From the NCBI RefSeq assembly GCF_048213115.1, contig NZ_CP172404.1:930001-994000 (forward strand): DNA of 64,000 bases. The letters run 5' to 3'. Made by a program: the position numbers and the translations under genes. The notes under the pieces were generated by a model. That model was not told the DNA's origin and did no database searches. It saw only the letters and a program-made list of their open reading frames with translations. Shown here one piece after another: positions 17,728 to 25,612 of this stretch; positions within the stretch are counted from its first letter, which is position 1, and every line of letters starts with the position of its first letter. The DNA is from Niveibacterium terrae. Lineage in GTDB: Bacteria > Pseudomonadota > Gammaproteobacteria > Burkholderiales > Rhodocyclaceae.

Positions 17728-18360
17728 TCAGCGCAGATCGCTGAAGGCAAGTTTGAGGCCAAGCGCGATGAAAAGCCCGCCGGTGATCCGGTCCAGCCAC
17801 AGCGCGAAACGCTCGCGGCCGCGCAGCCAGGCGCCGATCCGGTTGGCTCCGATCGCGATCAGCGCGAAGCAGAGGGTCGAGCAGACGGCGAAGACAAGGC
17901 CTAGCACGAGGATCTGCAGCGGCGCGGGCCAGGCGCCGGGGACGACGAACTGGGGAAGGAAGGCGAGGAAGAACAGCGCGACCTTGGGGTTGATCGCATT
18001 GGCGATCAGGCCGCGCCGGAAATAGGGTTTGAAGCCGTTGTCCGTGCCTGTCGGCTGTGGCCGGTTCAGACTCACCCCCCGGCTGCGCAGGGCCTGAATG
18101 CCCATCCAGGTGAGGTAGGCCGCGCCACTGTACTGGAGCATGTGAAAGGCGAGCGGGGACGCGGCGATCAGCGCCGAGATCCCGAGCGCGGCGAGCAGCG
18201 TGTGGTTCAGGCAGCCGGCGGCGCAGCCGATCGCGAAACCCAGGCTCTCGCGGCGTCCGCGCGAGACGCCCAGCGCGAGCACGCCGAGGTTGTCGGGGCC
18301 GGGCGCGAAAGCGAGCAGCAGCGCGACGGGGATGAAGGTCAGAAGCGTATGGGCGTGCAT
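17728..18360 (-). CDS. LysE/RhtB-family exporter
   Basis: Inner-membrane protein of 210 residues with about six hydrophobic segments, a typical size for the amino-acid exporter family. The N-terminal signature LLLAFAPGPDNLGVLALGVSRGRR is the well-known PGP[DN] motif, and NPKVALFFLAFLPQFV is the second conserved stretch. The ribosome site AGGAG is good. It starts 13 bases after the M20 gene stop and ends shortly before panC, so the three may share a transcript. The exported compound is unknown; amino acids or their derivatives are usual in the family. Confidence 0.88.
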   Translation of the reverse strand: MHAHTLLTFIPVALLLAFAPGPDNLGVLALGVSRGRRESLGFAIGCAAGCLNHTLLAALGISALIAASPLAFHMLQYSGAAYLTWMGIQALRSRGVSLNRPQPTGTDNGFKPYFRRGLIANAINPKVALFFLAFLPQFVVPGAWPAPLQILVLGLVFAVCSTLCFALIAIGANRIGAWLRGRERFALWLDRITGGLFIALGLKLAFSDLR

Positions 18361-18373
18361 CGGGGCTCCTGGC

Positions 18374-19564
18374 TCAGGCCACCGGAAGGGCGGTTTCGAC
18401 CAGTCTGACCCAGTAGCTCGCCCCCAGGGTCAGGATCGCGTCGTTGAAATCGTAGGTGCTGCTGTGCAGGCTGCGGCCACCTTCCGATGGCCCGTTGCCG
18501 ATCCAGACGTAACAGGCGGGCCGCTGTTCGGCGAAGAACGAGAAATCCTCGGCCGCCATGCTCGGTTTGGCATCGCGCAGCACCGCATCGGCGCCGGCGA
18601 CGCGGCTCGCGGCGAGCAGGCAGAGCCTGGCCTCCTCGGCGCTGTTGATCGTCGGAGGGTAGCCACGGCGGTAGTCGAATTCGGCTCTCAATCCGTGGGA
18701 CTGGGCGATGCCGGCCACGACCCGGCTCATCCCGGCTTCGATCTCGTCGCGGGTCGCGTTAGACAGCGCACGGACCGTGCCGATCAGCGTCGCGCGGTCC
18801 GGGATCACGTTGTAAGCCTCGCCGGCGTGGAACTGGGTCACCGACAGCACGGCTGGGTCCAGCGGATTGCGCGAGCGGGTAATCACGGTCTGCAGAGCCT
18901 GGACGAGCGAGGCGCCAGCCGTGACCGGATCCAGACTGAGGTGGGGCATCGCGGCGTGGGCGCCGCGCCCGAAGAGCCGGATCTCCCAGTAGTCGGAGCT
19001 CGCCATGACCGGTCCGGGCATCACCGCGAAAGTGCCGGCGGCGAGGCCCGGCCAGTTGTGCATGCCGAAGGCGCGATCGAAGGGGAAACGTTCGAGCAGG
19101 CCGTCGCGGAGCATCGCCGCGGATCCACCTTCGCCTTCTTCGGCGGGCTGGAAGATCAGCACGACCGTGCCGTCGAAATCGCGGTGTCGGGCGAGGTATT
19201 CGGCGGCGCCGAGCAGCATCGTTGTGTGGCCATCGTGGCCGCAGGCGTGCATCTGCCCGGGGTGACAGGAGAGGTGGGCGAAATCGTTGCGTTCGGTGAT
19301 CGGCAGCGCATCCATGTCGGCGCGCAGCGCGATGCTGCGCTGGCTGCTTCCCGCTTTGAGGATGCCGACCACGCCGGTGCCGCCGATGCCGCGGTGCGTC
19401 TCTATGCCCAGCGCTTCGAGATGGCGGGCCACGAGTTCGCTGGTGCGCGCTTCCTGCCAGGCCAGTTCGGGGTTCGCGTGCAGGTCGCGGCGGATGGCCG
19501 TCAGCGCGTGCTCGCGCTGACGGATGGCCTCGATGACGTCCAAATCCTTGCCTCGTTTGCTCAC
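18374..19564 (-). CDS. M20-family amidohydrolase
   Basis: Zinc-dependent amidohydrolase resembling hippurate hydrolase, N-acyl-amino-acid and IAA-amino-acid hydrolases. From a GTG at 19564 it has 396 residues; a TTG two codons earlier is possible. Metal-site motifs are present: RADMDALPITE, the Cys-His segment MHACGHDGHTTMLLGAAEYLA, and the Glu pair QPAEEGEGG. The dimerisation insert starts near GAHAAMPH. No signal peptide is visible, so it should be cytoplasmic. With the LysE-type exporter downstream it could release an amino acid that is then exported, but this is only suggested by position. Confidence 0.88.
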   Translation of the reverse strand: MSKRGKDLDVIEAIRQREHALTAIRRDLHANPELAWQEARTSELVARHLEALGIETHRGIGGTGVVGILKAGSSQRSIALRADMDALPITERNDFAHLSCHPGQMHACGHDGHTTMLLGAAEYLARHRDFDGTVVLIFQPAEEGEGGSAAMLRDGLLERFPFDRAFGMHNWPGLAAGTFAVMPGPVMASSDYWEIRLFGRGAHAAMPHLSLDPVTAGASLVQALQTVITRSRNPLDPAVLSVTQFHAGEAYNVIPDRATLIGTVRALSNATRDEIEAGMSRVVAGIAQSHGLRAEFDYRRGYPPTINSAEEARLCLLAASRVAGADAVLRDAKPSMAAEDFSFFAEQRPACYVWIGNGPSEGGRSLHSSTYDFNDAILTLGASYWVRLVETALPVA

Positions 19565-19618
19565 TGACAAGCCTGTCAGTCTACCTCAGGCTCGTTCCAG
19601 CGTCGAAGCGGGGTCGCG

Positions 19619-19783
19619 TCAGCGCGGCAGGCGCAGCCGGTTTTCCTCGTACTGGGCGAGCAGGCCCCAGCGACGGCCCCGGCGGCGAACGACGTCCAGC
19701 ATCGCGAGCGAGCGCAGCGTGGCGGGGCAGTCGAAGTAGTGCGGGAAGAAGCTGGCTGCGGCGAAGCGGGCGATGCGGCTCAT
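19619..19783 (-). CDS. Small basic orphan protein, 54 residues
   Basis: ATG at 19783 with a strong TAGGAGT ribosome site. The protein begins MSRIARFAAASFFPHYFDC and ends in an arginine-rich stretch (VVRRRGRRWG, ENRLRLPR). It might form an amphipathic N-terminal helix followed by a basic tail. It loosely recalls short DUF1127-type proteins, but I do not see that motif. Its promoter contains a 26-bp near-perfect palindrome (19818-19843), which supports it as a real, regulated gene. Function unknown. Confidence 0.55.
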   Translation of the reverse strand: MSRIARFAAASFFPHYFDCPATLRSLAMLDVVRRRGRRWGLLAQYEENRLRLPR

Positions 19784-19817
19784 GAGCTGACTCCTACAGG
19801 GAAAGGGCTGTCGATCC

Positions 19818-19848
19818 GAATAGTGTATCAATGTACAGTATTCGTCAA
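19818..19848 (-). promoter_or_regulatory. Promoter with palindromic operator for the 54-residue gene
   Basis: On the minus strand a -35 box TTGACG (19848-19843) is followed after 17 bases by CACTAT (19825-19820). A dyad GAATAGTGTA-TCAATG-TACAGTATTC (plus strand, 19818-19843) matches at 9 of 10 arm positions and covers the whole spacer, as expected for a repressor site. The binder is unknown. Confidence 0.5.
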
Positions 19849-19891
19849 CGCTTCTTTCACGGCCCGAATGTCCGCCCCGCGCGACAGCGAC

Positions 19892-21094
19892 TCAGCCGGC
19901 GTTCTGTCCGGGCTCCTCGGCAAGCTTTGCTGCCGGGCTCTTGCTCTCCCGGCTCGCGCGCAGCGCGATGGGGCTGAGCAGCGCGACCAGTGCGGCGAAG
20001 ACGGCGACGACCAGCAGGCCTTTGTCCAACCCCCAGCGGTGCGCGATCAGGCCGATCAGCGGCGGCCCCGCCATGAAGCCCAGATAGCCGCAGGACGACA
20101 CCGCGGCGATACCCCGGGCCGGCGTGATGCCGGGAACCCGGGCGGCGGACGAGAACAGCACCGGGATCATGTTCGCGAAGCCGACGCCGACCAACGCGAA
20201 GCCGACCAGCGCCGCGACCGGGTGGCCGATTGCCAACGTTGCGGCCATCGCCAGTGCGGCCAGCGCGCTCGACAGGACCAGGGTCTTTTCGGCGCCGAAG
20301 CGCGCGCGGATCGCATCGCCGCCGAAGCGGGCCAGCGCCATCGCGGCCGAGAAGCTGCCGTAGGCGAGCGCGGCGAGCGCCTGCGGACTTTCCAGCGTCT
20401 TCGCGAGGTAGAGCGTGCTCCAGTCGTACATCGCGCCTTCGCCGACCAGGCCTAACGCGGCAAGCAGGCCGATCAGCAGGATGACCGGAGGTGGCAGGCG
20501 CAAGCCTGAAGAACTTTGCCCGGGGGAGTGGGTGGCCTCGGTCGGGAGCATGTAGCGGCTGGCGACCGCGATCGCCGCATAGGACATGCAACTGGCGGTG
20601 ATCAGGTGGAGCAGCGGTGGCACGCCGGTCAGTGCGACGAGGCTGCCGATTCCAGCGCCGGCCAGCCCGCCGAGGCTGAAGAAGCCGTGGAAGGAGGACA
20701 TGATCGGGCGACCGTAGGCGTGCTCGACCGCAACCGCTTCGGCGTTCATCGCAACGTCGAAGGAACCGGTTGCGAGACCGAAGACGAAGAGCAGCGCGGT
20801 GAGCGCCGCATAGCCGGGCATCAGCAGCAGCACCGCCAGAGGCAGGGCCAGCGCGAAGCCCGCGCCGAGCACAACCGGGCGGGTGCCATGGCGGGCAACC
20901 CAGGCGCCGACCCGGGTCAGGCCGATCAGCGCACCGATGCTGCTCGCGAGCATCAGCCAGGCGAGCTCAGCCTCCGTGAGACCGAAAAGCTGCTTGACGG
21001 TCGGGATATGGACGCCCCAGCTCGCGAAGAGCAGACCGCAGATGAAGAAATGGGTCCGGGAGGCAAGGCGGGCGGCGTGCGGGGGAGTTCTCAT
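19892..21094 (-). CDS. Major facilitator superfamily transporter
   Basis: Inner-membrane protein of 400 residues with about 12 hydrophobic segments. Features such as GSFDVAMNAEAVAVE (after helix 4) and the Gly-rich MSSFHGFFSLGGLAGAGIG resemble the YbjJ-like MFS group. The ATG at 21094 lies 5 bases past the PfkB kinase stop, so the two are probably co-transcribed (kinase first). That pairing suggests uptake followed by phosphorylation of a sugar or nucleoside, an inference from context only. Confidence 0.85.
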   Translation of the reverse strand: MRTPPHAARLASRTHFFICGLLFASWGVHIPTVKQLFGLTEAELAWLMLASSIGALIGLTRVGAWVARHGTRPVVLGAGFALALPLAVLLLMPGYAALTALLFVFGLATGSFDVAMNAEAVAVEHAYGRPIMSSFHGFFSLGGLAGAGIGSLVALTGVPPLLHLITASCMSYAAIAVASRYMLPTEATHSPGQSSSGLRLPPPVILLIGLLAALGLVGEGAMYDWSTLYLAKTLESPQALAALAYGSFSAAMALARFGGDAIRARFGAEKTLVLSSALAALAMAATLAIGHPVAALVGFALVGVGFANMIPVLFSSAARVPGITPARGIAAVSSCGYLGFMAGPPLIGLIAHRWGLDKGLLVVAVFAALVALLSPIALRASRESKSPAAKLAEEPGQNAG

Positions 21095-21099
21095 GTTTT

Positions 21100-22005
21100 T
21101 CAGCGTCCGTGACGGGAGATCAGATCGGCGAAGTCGGCGGCATTGGCGAGACCGTTCGAGGCGCCGCTCTCGCCGATCTTCCAGCCCGCGTAGAGCATGG
21201 CCCGCGACAGCGCGGTTCGAGCGTCGAGTCCGCGCAGGCTCTGGTCGAGAAAGGCGGCGAAGAGCGCGTCTCCGGCACCGACGGTGTTGAGGATGGCGCG
21301 CGGTGCGATCGCCTGGCCGTGGAAGAGTTCGCGCCCGCGCTCGGAGAGCAGAGCACCCTCCGCCCCCATGCCGATCACGATGATGCGCGGATCGAAACGC
21401 CGCCTCAGCTCGACGATCGCCTCGTGTGGCGGGCAGGGCAGCCTCTCGTGCGACAGGAACAGGATGTCGGCGGCGGCGATGAAGTCGCGGTTGTAGCCAT
21501 CGTCGAAATCGGCCAGCACATGGACGTCGGTCGCGATCGGGATGGCCCGCGCGCGGGCCTCATCGAGCAGCGGGCGCGCGAAGTTGATGTTGCAGATCAC
21601 CGCCAGCTCGGCGTTCGAGAGCAGTGGCGCGGTGAGTTCCCCCGGGTATTCGCTGCCCTGCAGATCCTTGAGGTCACAGTGGGCCTGGCGGCTGCCATCG
21701 GGGGCGACGAGGATCACCGACTGCGAAGTCTCCGTCGTCGTCCGGGCGACGAAGCCGGACGCGAGGCCCAGGCGGGGCAGTGCCGCGAGCATCCGCTCTC
21801 CGGCTTCGTCGGGGCCGATCAGCGTTGCGAGCCTCGCCTGATGGCCCAGCTTCGCCAGCGCGATCGCGAGGTTCAGTCCGACGCCCGAGTGCATCTCGGT
21901 GATGCCATGAAACGGGAAGGCGACCGGATAATAGTGAAGCGGAAAGCCTTCTATCTTCAGGTTGGTCTCTCTCGTGTAGAGGCCGGCAATGGCGATTGCG
22001 GACAT
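21100..22005 (-). CDS. PfkB-family carbohydrate/nucleoside kinase
   Basis: Cytoplasmic kinase of 301 residues from an ATG at 22005 with a GGAAGGA site; the longer upstream frame is not needed. The N-terminal part has a di-Gly-like substrate region (MHSGVGLNLAIALAKLG), and the C-terminal ATP/anion-hole motif NTVGAGDALFAAF contains the catalytic Asp. It is transcribed with the MFS gene that follows. The MATE gene lies just upstream (17 bases), so the three may be one unit. The substrate cannot be assigned. Confidence 0.85.
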   Translation of the reverse strand: MSAIAIAGLYTRETNLKIEGFPLHYYPVAFPFHGITEMHSGVGLNLAIALAKLGHQARLATLIGPDEAGERMLAALPRLGLASGFVARTTTETSQSVILVAPDGSRQAHCDLKDLQGSEYPGELTAPLLSNAELAVICNINFARPLLDEARARAIPIATDVHVLADFDDGYNRDFIAAADILFLSHERLPCPPHEAIVELRRRFDPRIIVIGMGAEGALLSERGRELFHGQAIAPRAILNTVGAGDALFAAFLDQSLRGLDARTALSRAMLYAGWKIGESGASNGLANAADFADLISRHGR

Positions 22006-22022
22006 TTCGATCCTTCCGTGGT

Positions 22023-23399
22023 TCAGGCCGCGGTGCTGCTGCGGCAGAGGAGGCGGCGGCGGGTCTGGCGCGCGAACGGAACCCAGGCGTGGAGGATCCA
22101 GCGCAGATACATTGCGATCGCGCGTATCCATTCGTCGGCGGCCATGCCTATCCAGGCGCCGAGCAGGCCCCAGCCCATCTGGATGCCGAGCAGCCAGGCG
22201 AGCCCCACTTCGGCGCCGAACATCGAGAAAGCGCCGAACACGACCGGAAAGCGTACGTCTCCGGTGCCGCGCAGCGAGTTGATGACGACCATGTTGAAGA
22301 CCCGGCCCGTCTCGAGCGCGATGAAGAGCCAGAGCACGGTGCAGCCGCTCCGGATGATCTCCGGATCGCTCGTGAAGAGCCGCATCAGCCTGGGGCCTTC
22401 GAGCGCAGCGAGGCTGGCGCTGAGGATCGCCGCGGCAAAACCCCAGACGAGCGCGCGACGGACCAGGCGGTTGGCCGCATGCAGCGCTCCGGCGCCGACC
22501 AGGTGGCCGACGACGATCTCGGCGCCGAAACCGATCGCGGCGGCGCTCAGCGCGACGAACTGCGAGATCTGCAGCAGATAGGTGTGGGTCGCCAGCGCGG
22601 TGGTGCCCATCGTCGCGATGAAGGAGAGGTTCCAGGTGAAGGCGGTCCGGTAGGCGACGTTCTCGCCCGCTCCGGGCAGACCGATCCTCATCATCTCAAC
22701 GAGGGGTTTGGGCGAAATCCACCACCAGTCGCGCCAACGGGGGCGGATGCCCAGGTGCCTGCGCCAGAGCCAGAGGCTCAGGATGAGGCCGGCGAGGCGG
22801 GCGAGCAGGAAGGCGATGCCGATGCCGATCAGGCCCAGGCGGGGCAGGCCCAGCCAGCCGAAGATCAGCGGCAGGCCCAGGATCAGCGACAGCGCGTGGA
22901 CCACGAGCATCTGGTTCAGCGTGTCGCGCGTGAAGGTATAGGCGCGCAGCACTGAGGCGAGCGTCGTGTTCAGAGAGTCGATGAGCAGAACGAGGCTCAG
23001 GATCATCAGGTAGGGCTTTGCCTCTGGTCTGAGCTCTTCGGGCAATTTGAGCAGCGAGAGCAGAGCGTCGGCGCTGCTGGCGACCAGAACGGCCAGCGCG
23101 AGGCCCAGCCAGCTCGCCGCAGCCAAGCTGGCGCGGGCGATCCGTGCTGCCGACTCGCGGTCGCCCGCGCCCAGATACTGGGTGACCACGACCGATGCGC
23201 CGATTCCGACGACGCGGAACAGGAACAGGAAGAAACCGAACAACTGGTTGCTCAGACCGAAGGCGGCAGCGGTCGCATCGGAGATCCGGGAAGTCACCGT
23301 GACAAAGATCAGACCGACGATCGCGAGCAACAGCTGCTCGGCGTAGATCGGCCAGCTGATCGCAAAGAGGCGGGGGCGGATGACTGAGAGTTTGGGCAC
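22023..23399 (-). CDS. MATE-family efflux transporter
   Basis: Inner-membrane multidrug/toxin extrusion type transporter, 458 residues, about 12 hydrophobic segments in two similar halves. The first half begins with PIYAEQLLLAIVGLIFVTV, and GVGASVVVTQ-like text appears as GIGASVVVTQYLGAGDRE; both are typical MATE features. The start is a GTG at 23399 without a clear ribosome site, so the exact N terminus is uncertain. A large inverted repeat (23452-23503) precedes it. Substrate and coupling ion are unknown. Confidence 0.9.
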   Translation of the reverse strand: MPKLSVIRPRLFAISWPIYAEQLLLAIVGLIFVTVTSRISDATAAAFGLSNQLFGFFLFLFRVVGIGASVVVTQYLGAGDRESAARIARASLAAASWLGLALAVLVASSADALLSLLKLPEELRPEAKPYLMILSLVLLIDSLNTTLASVLRAYTFTRDTLNQMLVVHALSLILGLPLIFGWLGLPRLGLIGIGIAFLLARLAGLILSLWLWRRHLGIRPRWRDWWWISPKPLVEMMRIGLPGAGENVAYRTAFTWNLSFIATMGTTALATHTYLLQISQFVALSAAAIGFGAEIVVGHLVGAGALHAANRLVRRALVWGFAAAILSASLAALEGPRLMRLFTSDPEIIRSGCTVLWLFIALETGRVFNMVVINSLRGTGDVRFPVVFGAFSMFGAEVGLAWLLGIQMGWGLLGAWIGMAADEWIRAIAMYLRWILHAWVPFARQTRRRLLCRSSTAA

Positions 23400-23451
23400 T
23401 TCAGACCGTGATTTCGAGTTGCTTGTTCGCGATGGAGTGGATGGGTTTGTG

Positions 23452-23503
23452 TATCAGAGCGCAAGACCGCAAGGCGGTGAAGAGCCTGGCTTGCGCTCTG
23501 ATA
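23452..23503. repeat. 14-bp perfect inverted repeat with inner hairpin, between MATE and malZ
   Basis: Arms TATCAGAGCGCAAG and CTTGCGCTCTGATA are exact complements, 24 bases apart. The loop holds a further perfect 5-bp stem ACCGC-AAG-GCGGT (23466-23478). No T-run follows on either strand, so it is not a standard terminator. It lies 12 bases past the malZ stop. The CAGAGCG/CGCTCTG core recurs at 25513-25556. Confidence 0.75.
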
Positions 23504-23515
23504 GGCGATGCGCGG

Positions 23516-25354
23516 CTAGGCCGACTTGTCCTCGCCGAGGATCGCGACGGCGCTGCGCGCCGGCACGATCACGGTGACCCAGCCCTCTTCGCTGACCAGC
23601 GCATCCTCCGCGGCCGCGACCCAGTTTGCTCGCTTGAGCGGCAGCTTCCAGACCGGGATGCGGATCGCGCAGGCTTGCGCGCTGCGGTTCAATGCATAAA
23701 GAGATGCCGCTCTGTCGGTGAAGCGGGCGAATGCGAAAGTGTCCTTCTCGGTCAGCAGGGCCAGATAGGCGCCGTGGCGCAGCTCCTCGCGCGCCTTGCG
23801 CAAGGCGATCGAGGCTTTGTAGTGCTCGAACAGATCGCGGTTCCAGTGGCTCGCTTCCCAGTCGAAACAGCGCCGGCAATCGGGGTCCTGGCCGCCTTCA
23901 AGGCCGATCTCATCGCCGTAGTAGATCGAGGGCACGCCCGGGTAGGCGAACTGCAGCGTGACGGCGAGCTTCATCGCATCGGTGTCGCCGCCGACCAGCG
24001 TGAAAAAGCGCGCGGTGTCGTGGCTGTCGAGCAGGTTGAACTGGGTCAGCTGGTTCGCATAGGGAATGCGGCCGCGGGCCGAGTCGAGCCAGGCCGAGAA
24101 TTCGGCCGTCGAGAGATTCGCCGGCTCGTAGGCAATGTCGGTGCCGGCCAGCCACTCGCGAACCGGGTGAGCGAAGCCGTAATAGTTCATCGCGCCATCT
24201 TCCTGATCGCCCTGCAGCCAGCTCGTTGCCTCGTTGAAGTGCTCGCCAAGCACATAGGCTTCAGGGTTCTCCTCGCGCAGCGCGCGACGGAACTCGCGGA
24301 CATAGTGCGCGTTGTTCGTCGAACCCGAGCCTTCGCCGAGCATGTGGATCACATCGAAACGCCAGCCGTCTATCGAGTAGGGCGCATGCATCCAGTGGCG
24401 CAGCACCGAATCGGGGCCACCGTAGATCTGCTCGCGCAGCCCTTCCGAGCGGTAATCGAGTACCGGCAGCGATGCGTGGCCTTTCCAGCCGTGGTTGTGG
24501 CCGGCCTCGTCGAAGTAGTACCAGTCGCGCCACGGTGAGGCCTCGGAGTGGGCTGCACCTTCGCTCGTGTGACGTTTGTACAGGTTGAACCAGGGGTGGT
24601 TCGTTCCGGTGTGGTTGACGACCGCGTCGAGGATCAGGCGCATGCCGCGGCACTTCAGGTCGGACGAGAGCGCGGCGAGCGCTTCGTTGCCGCCCAGGTG
24701 CGGATCGACCTGGTAATAGTCTTCGGTGTCGTACTTGTGGTTACTGCCCGACGTGAAGACCGGGTTCAGATAGACCGCGGTGATGCCCAGCTGTTTTTGC
24801 AGGTAGTCGAGCTGACGGCGCACGCCGATCAGATCGCCGCCGTAGAACTCGGTGGCCGGCAGATCCGGGTTGATCGCCTCGCCCCAGCGCTTGGCGACGA
24901 CAGGCATCCGGCCGCTGCCATAGGTGTATTCGCCGCTTCTGACCTGCAGCGCGGGGTCGCCCTGGCAGAAGCGGTCGGGGAAGATCTGGTAGAAAACCTG
25001 GTCGCGGACCCAGCGCGGCGGCAGGGTGCTGCGGTTGATCCGGAACATCACGTCGCGGTGCGGCACGCGCTCGTGCAGACCGTCGCCGGCGAGCCAGCTC
25101 TGGCGGCCGTTTTCGATGACCTTGAAGGCGTAGAGGGTCGGCTCGTTGCCCGTGTCCCAGGGAACTTCGGCGATGAAGCGGTGCAGTCCGGCTTCGCGGC
25201 CGGCGAGCTTCATGTCGATGAACAGCGCCTCGTTGTCCGGTTCGCACCTGACCTGAACCCGCAGCGCTTCGCTGCGCTCGGCGAGCAACACGACCTTGAA
25301 GCCGTTCTTGCCGGGGATCAGCCAGGGTTCTATCTGGGGGTGAAGGAGGAACAT
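23516..25354 (-). CDS. malZ: Maltodextrin glucosidase, GH13 (MalZ-like)
   Basis: Cytoplasmic alpha-glycosidase of 612 residues (E. coli MalZ has 605) that should trim maltodextrins to glucose. It has an N-terminal beta-sandwich (about 1-110) and then the GH13 barrel. All four conserved regions are intact: DAVVNH (243-248), GWRFDVIHM with nucleophile D334, the acid/base E371 in VLGEHFNE, and LLDSHD (441-446). YNPVF-like YLNPVFTSGSNHKYDT is typical of MalZ/neopullulanase types. No signal peptide. The ATG is preceded by an AGGAG site. It provides glucose for the two glucokinases. It lies 10 kb from malG on the other strand. Neopullulanase or cyclomaltodextrinase activity is a close alternative. 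Confidence 0.9.
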   Translation of the reverse strand: MFLLHPQIEPWLIPGKNGFKVVLLAERSEALRVQVRCEPDNEALFIDMKLAGREAGLHRFIAEVPWDTGNEPTLYAFKVIENGRQSWLAGDGLHERVPHRDVMFRINRSTLPPRWVRDQVFYQIFPDRFCQGDPALQVRSGEYTYGSGRMPVVAKRWGEAINPDLPATEFYGGDLIGVRRQLDYLQKQLGITAVYLNPVFTSGSNHKYDTEDYYQVDPHLGGNEALAALSSDLKCRGMRLILDAVVNHTGTNHPWFNLYKRHTSEGAAHSEASPWRDWYYFDEAGHNHGWKGHASLPVLDYRSEGLREQIYGGPDSVLRHWMHAPYSIDGWRFDVIHMLGEGSGSTNNAHYVREFRRALREENPEAYVLGEHFNEATSWLQGDQEDGAMNYYGFAHPVREWLAGTDIAYEPANLSTAEFSAWLDSARGRIPYANQLTQFNLLDSHDTARFFTLVGGDTDAMKLAVTLQFAYPGVPSIYYGDEIGLEGGQDPDCRRCFDWEASHWNRDLFEHYKASIALRKAREELRHGAYLALLTEKDTFAFARFTDRAASLYALNRSAQACAIRIPVWKLPLKRANWVAAAEDALVSEEGWVTVIVPARSAVAILGEDKSA

Positions 25355-25512
25355 CGGGGGACTCCTGTTGTGGTCAGGGTTCCAATCTAGGTCCGGCGCG
25401 CACCGCCGTCATCGGCGCCGACGGTGGAATCGCCGGGGTTGAAAGCGGAGGGGAGAGGGGGTTGAGCCGGGGTTGATGCCGGAAGGGAGGGGCGCCAGAA
25501 AGAGGTAGTCTT

Positions 25513-25556
25513 CACGCAGAGCGGGGATCTGCGAATTCCCGCCTCCGCTCTGCGTG
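25513..25556. repeat. 12-bp perfect inverted repeat upstream of malZ
   Basis: Arms CACGCAGAGCGG and CCGCTCTGCGTG enclose 20 bases. It lies in the 258-base gap between the DUF1631 gene and malZ, about 160 bases upstream of malZ. A second GC stem GCCCCC/GGGGGC follows near 25583-25602. It could be the terminator region of the DUF1631 gene, although no T-run is present. Confidence 0.6.
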
Positions 25557-25612
25557 GGACCGGCTTTGGTTTTAAGCCTGTCGCCCCCGTGCAGGAGGGG
25601 GCCTGTGTCGGA

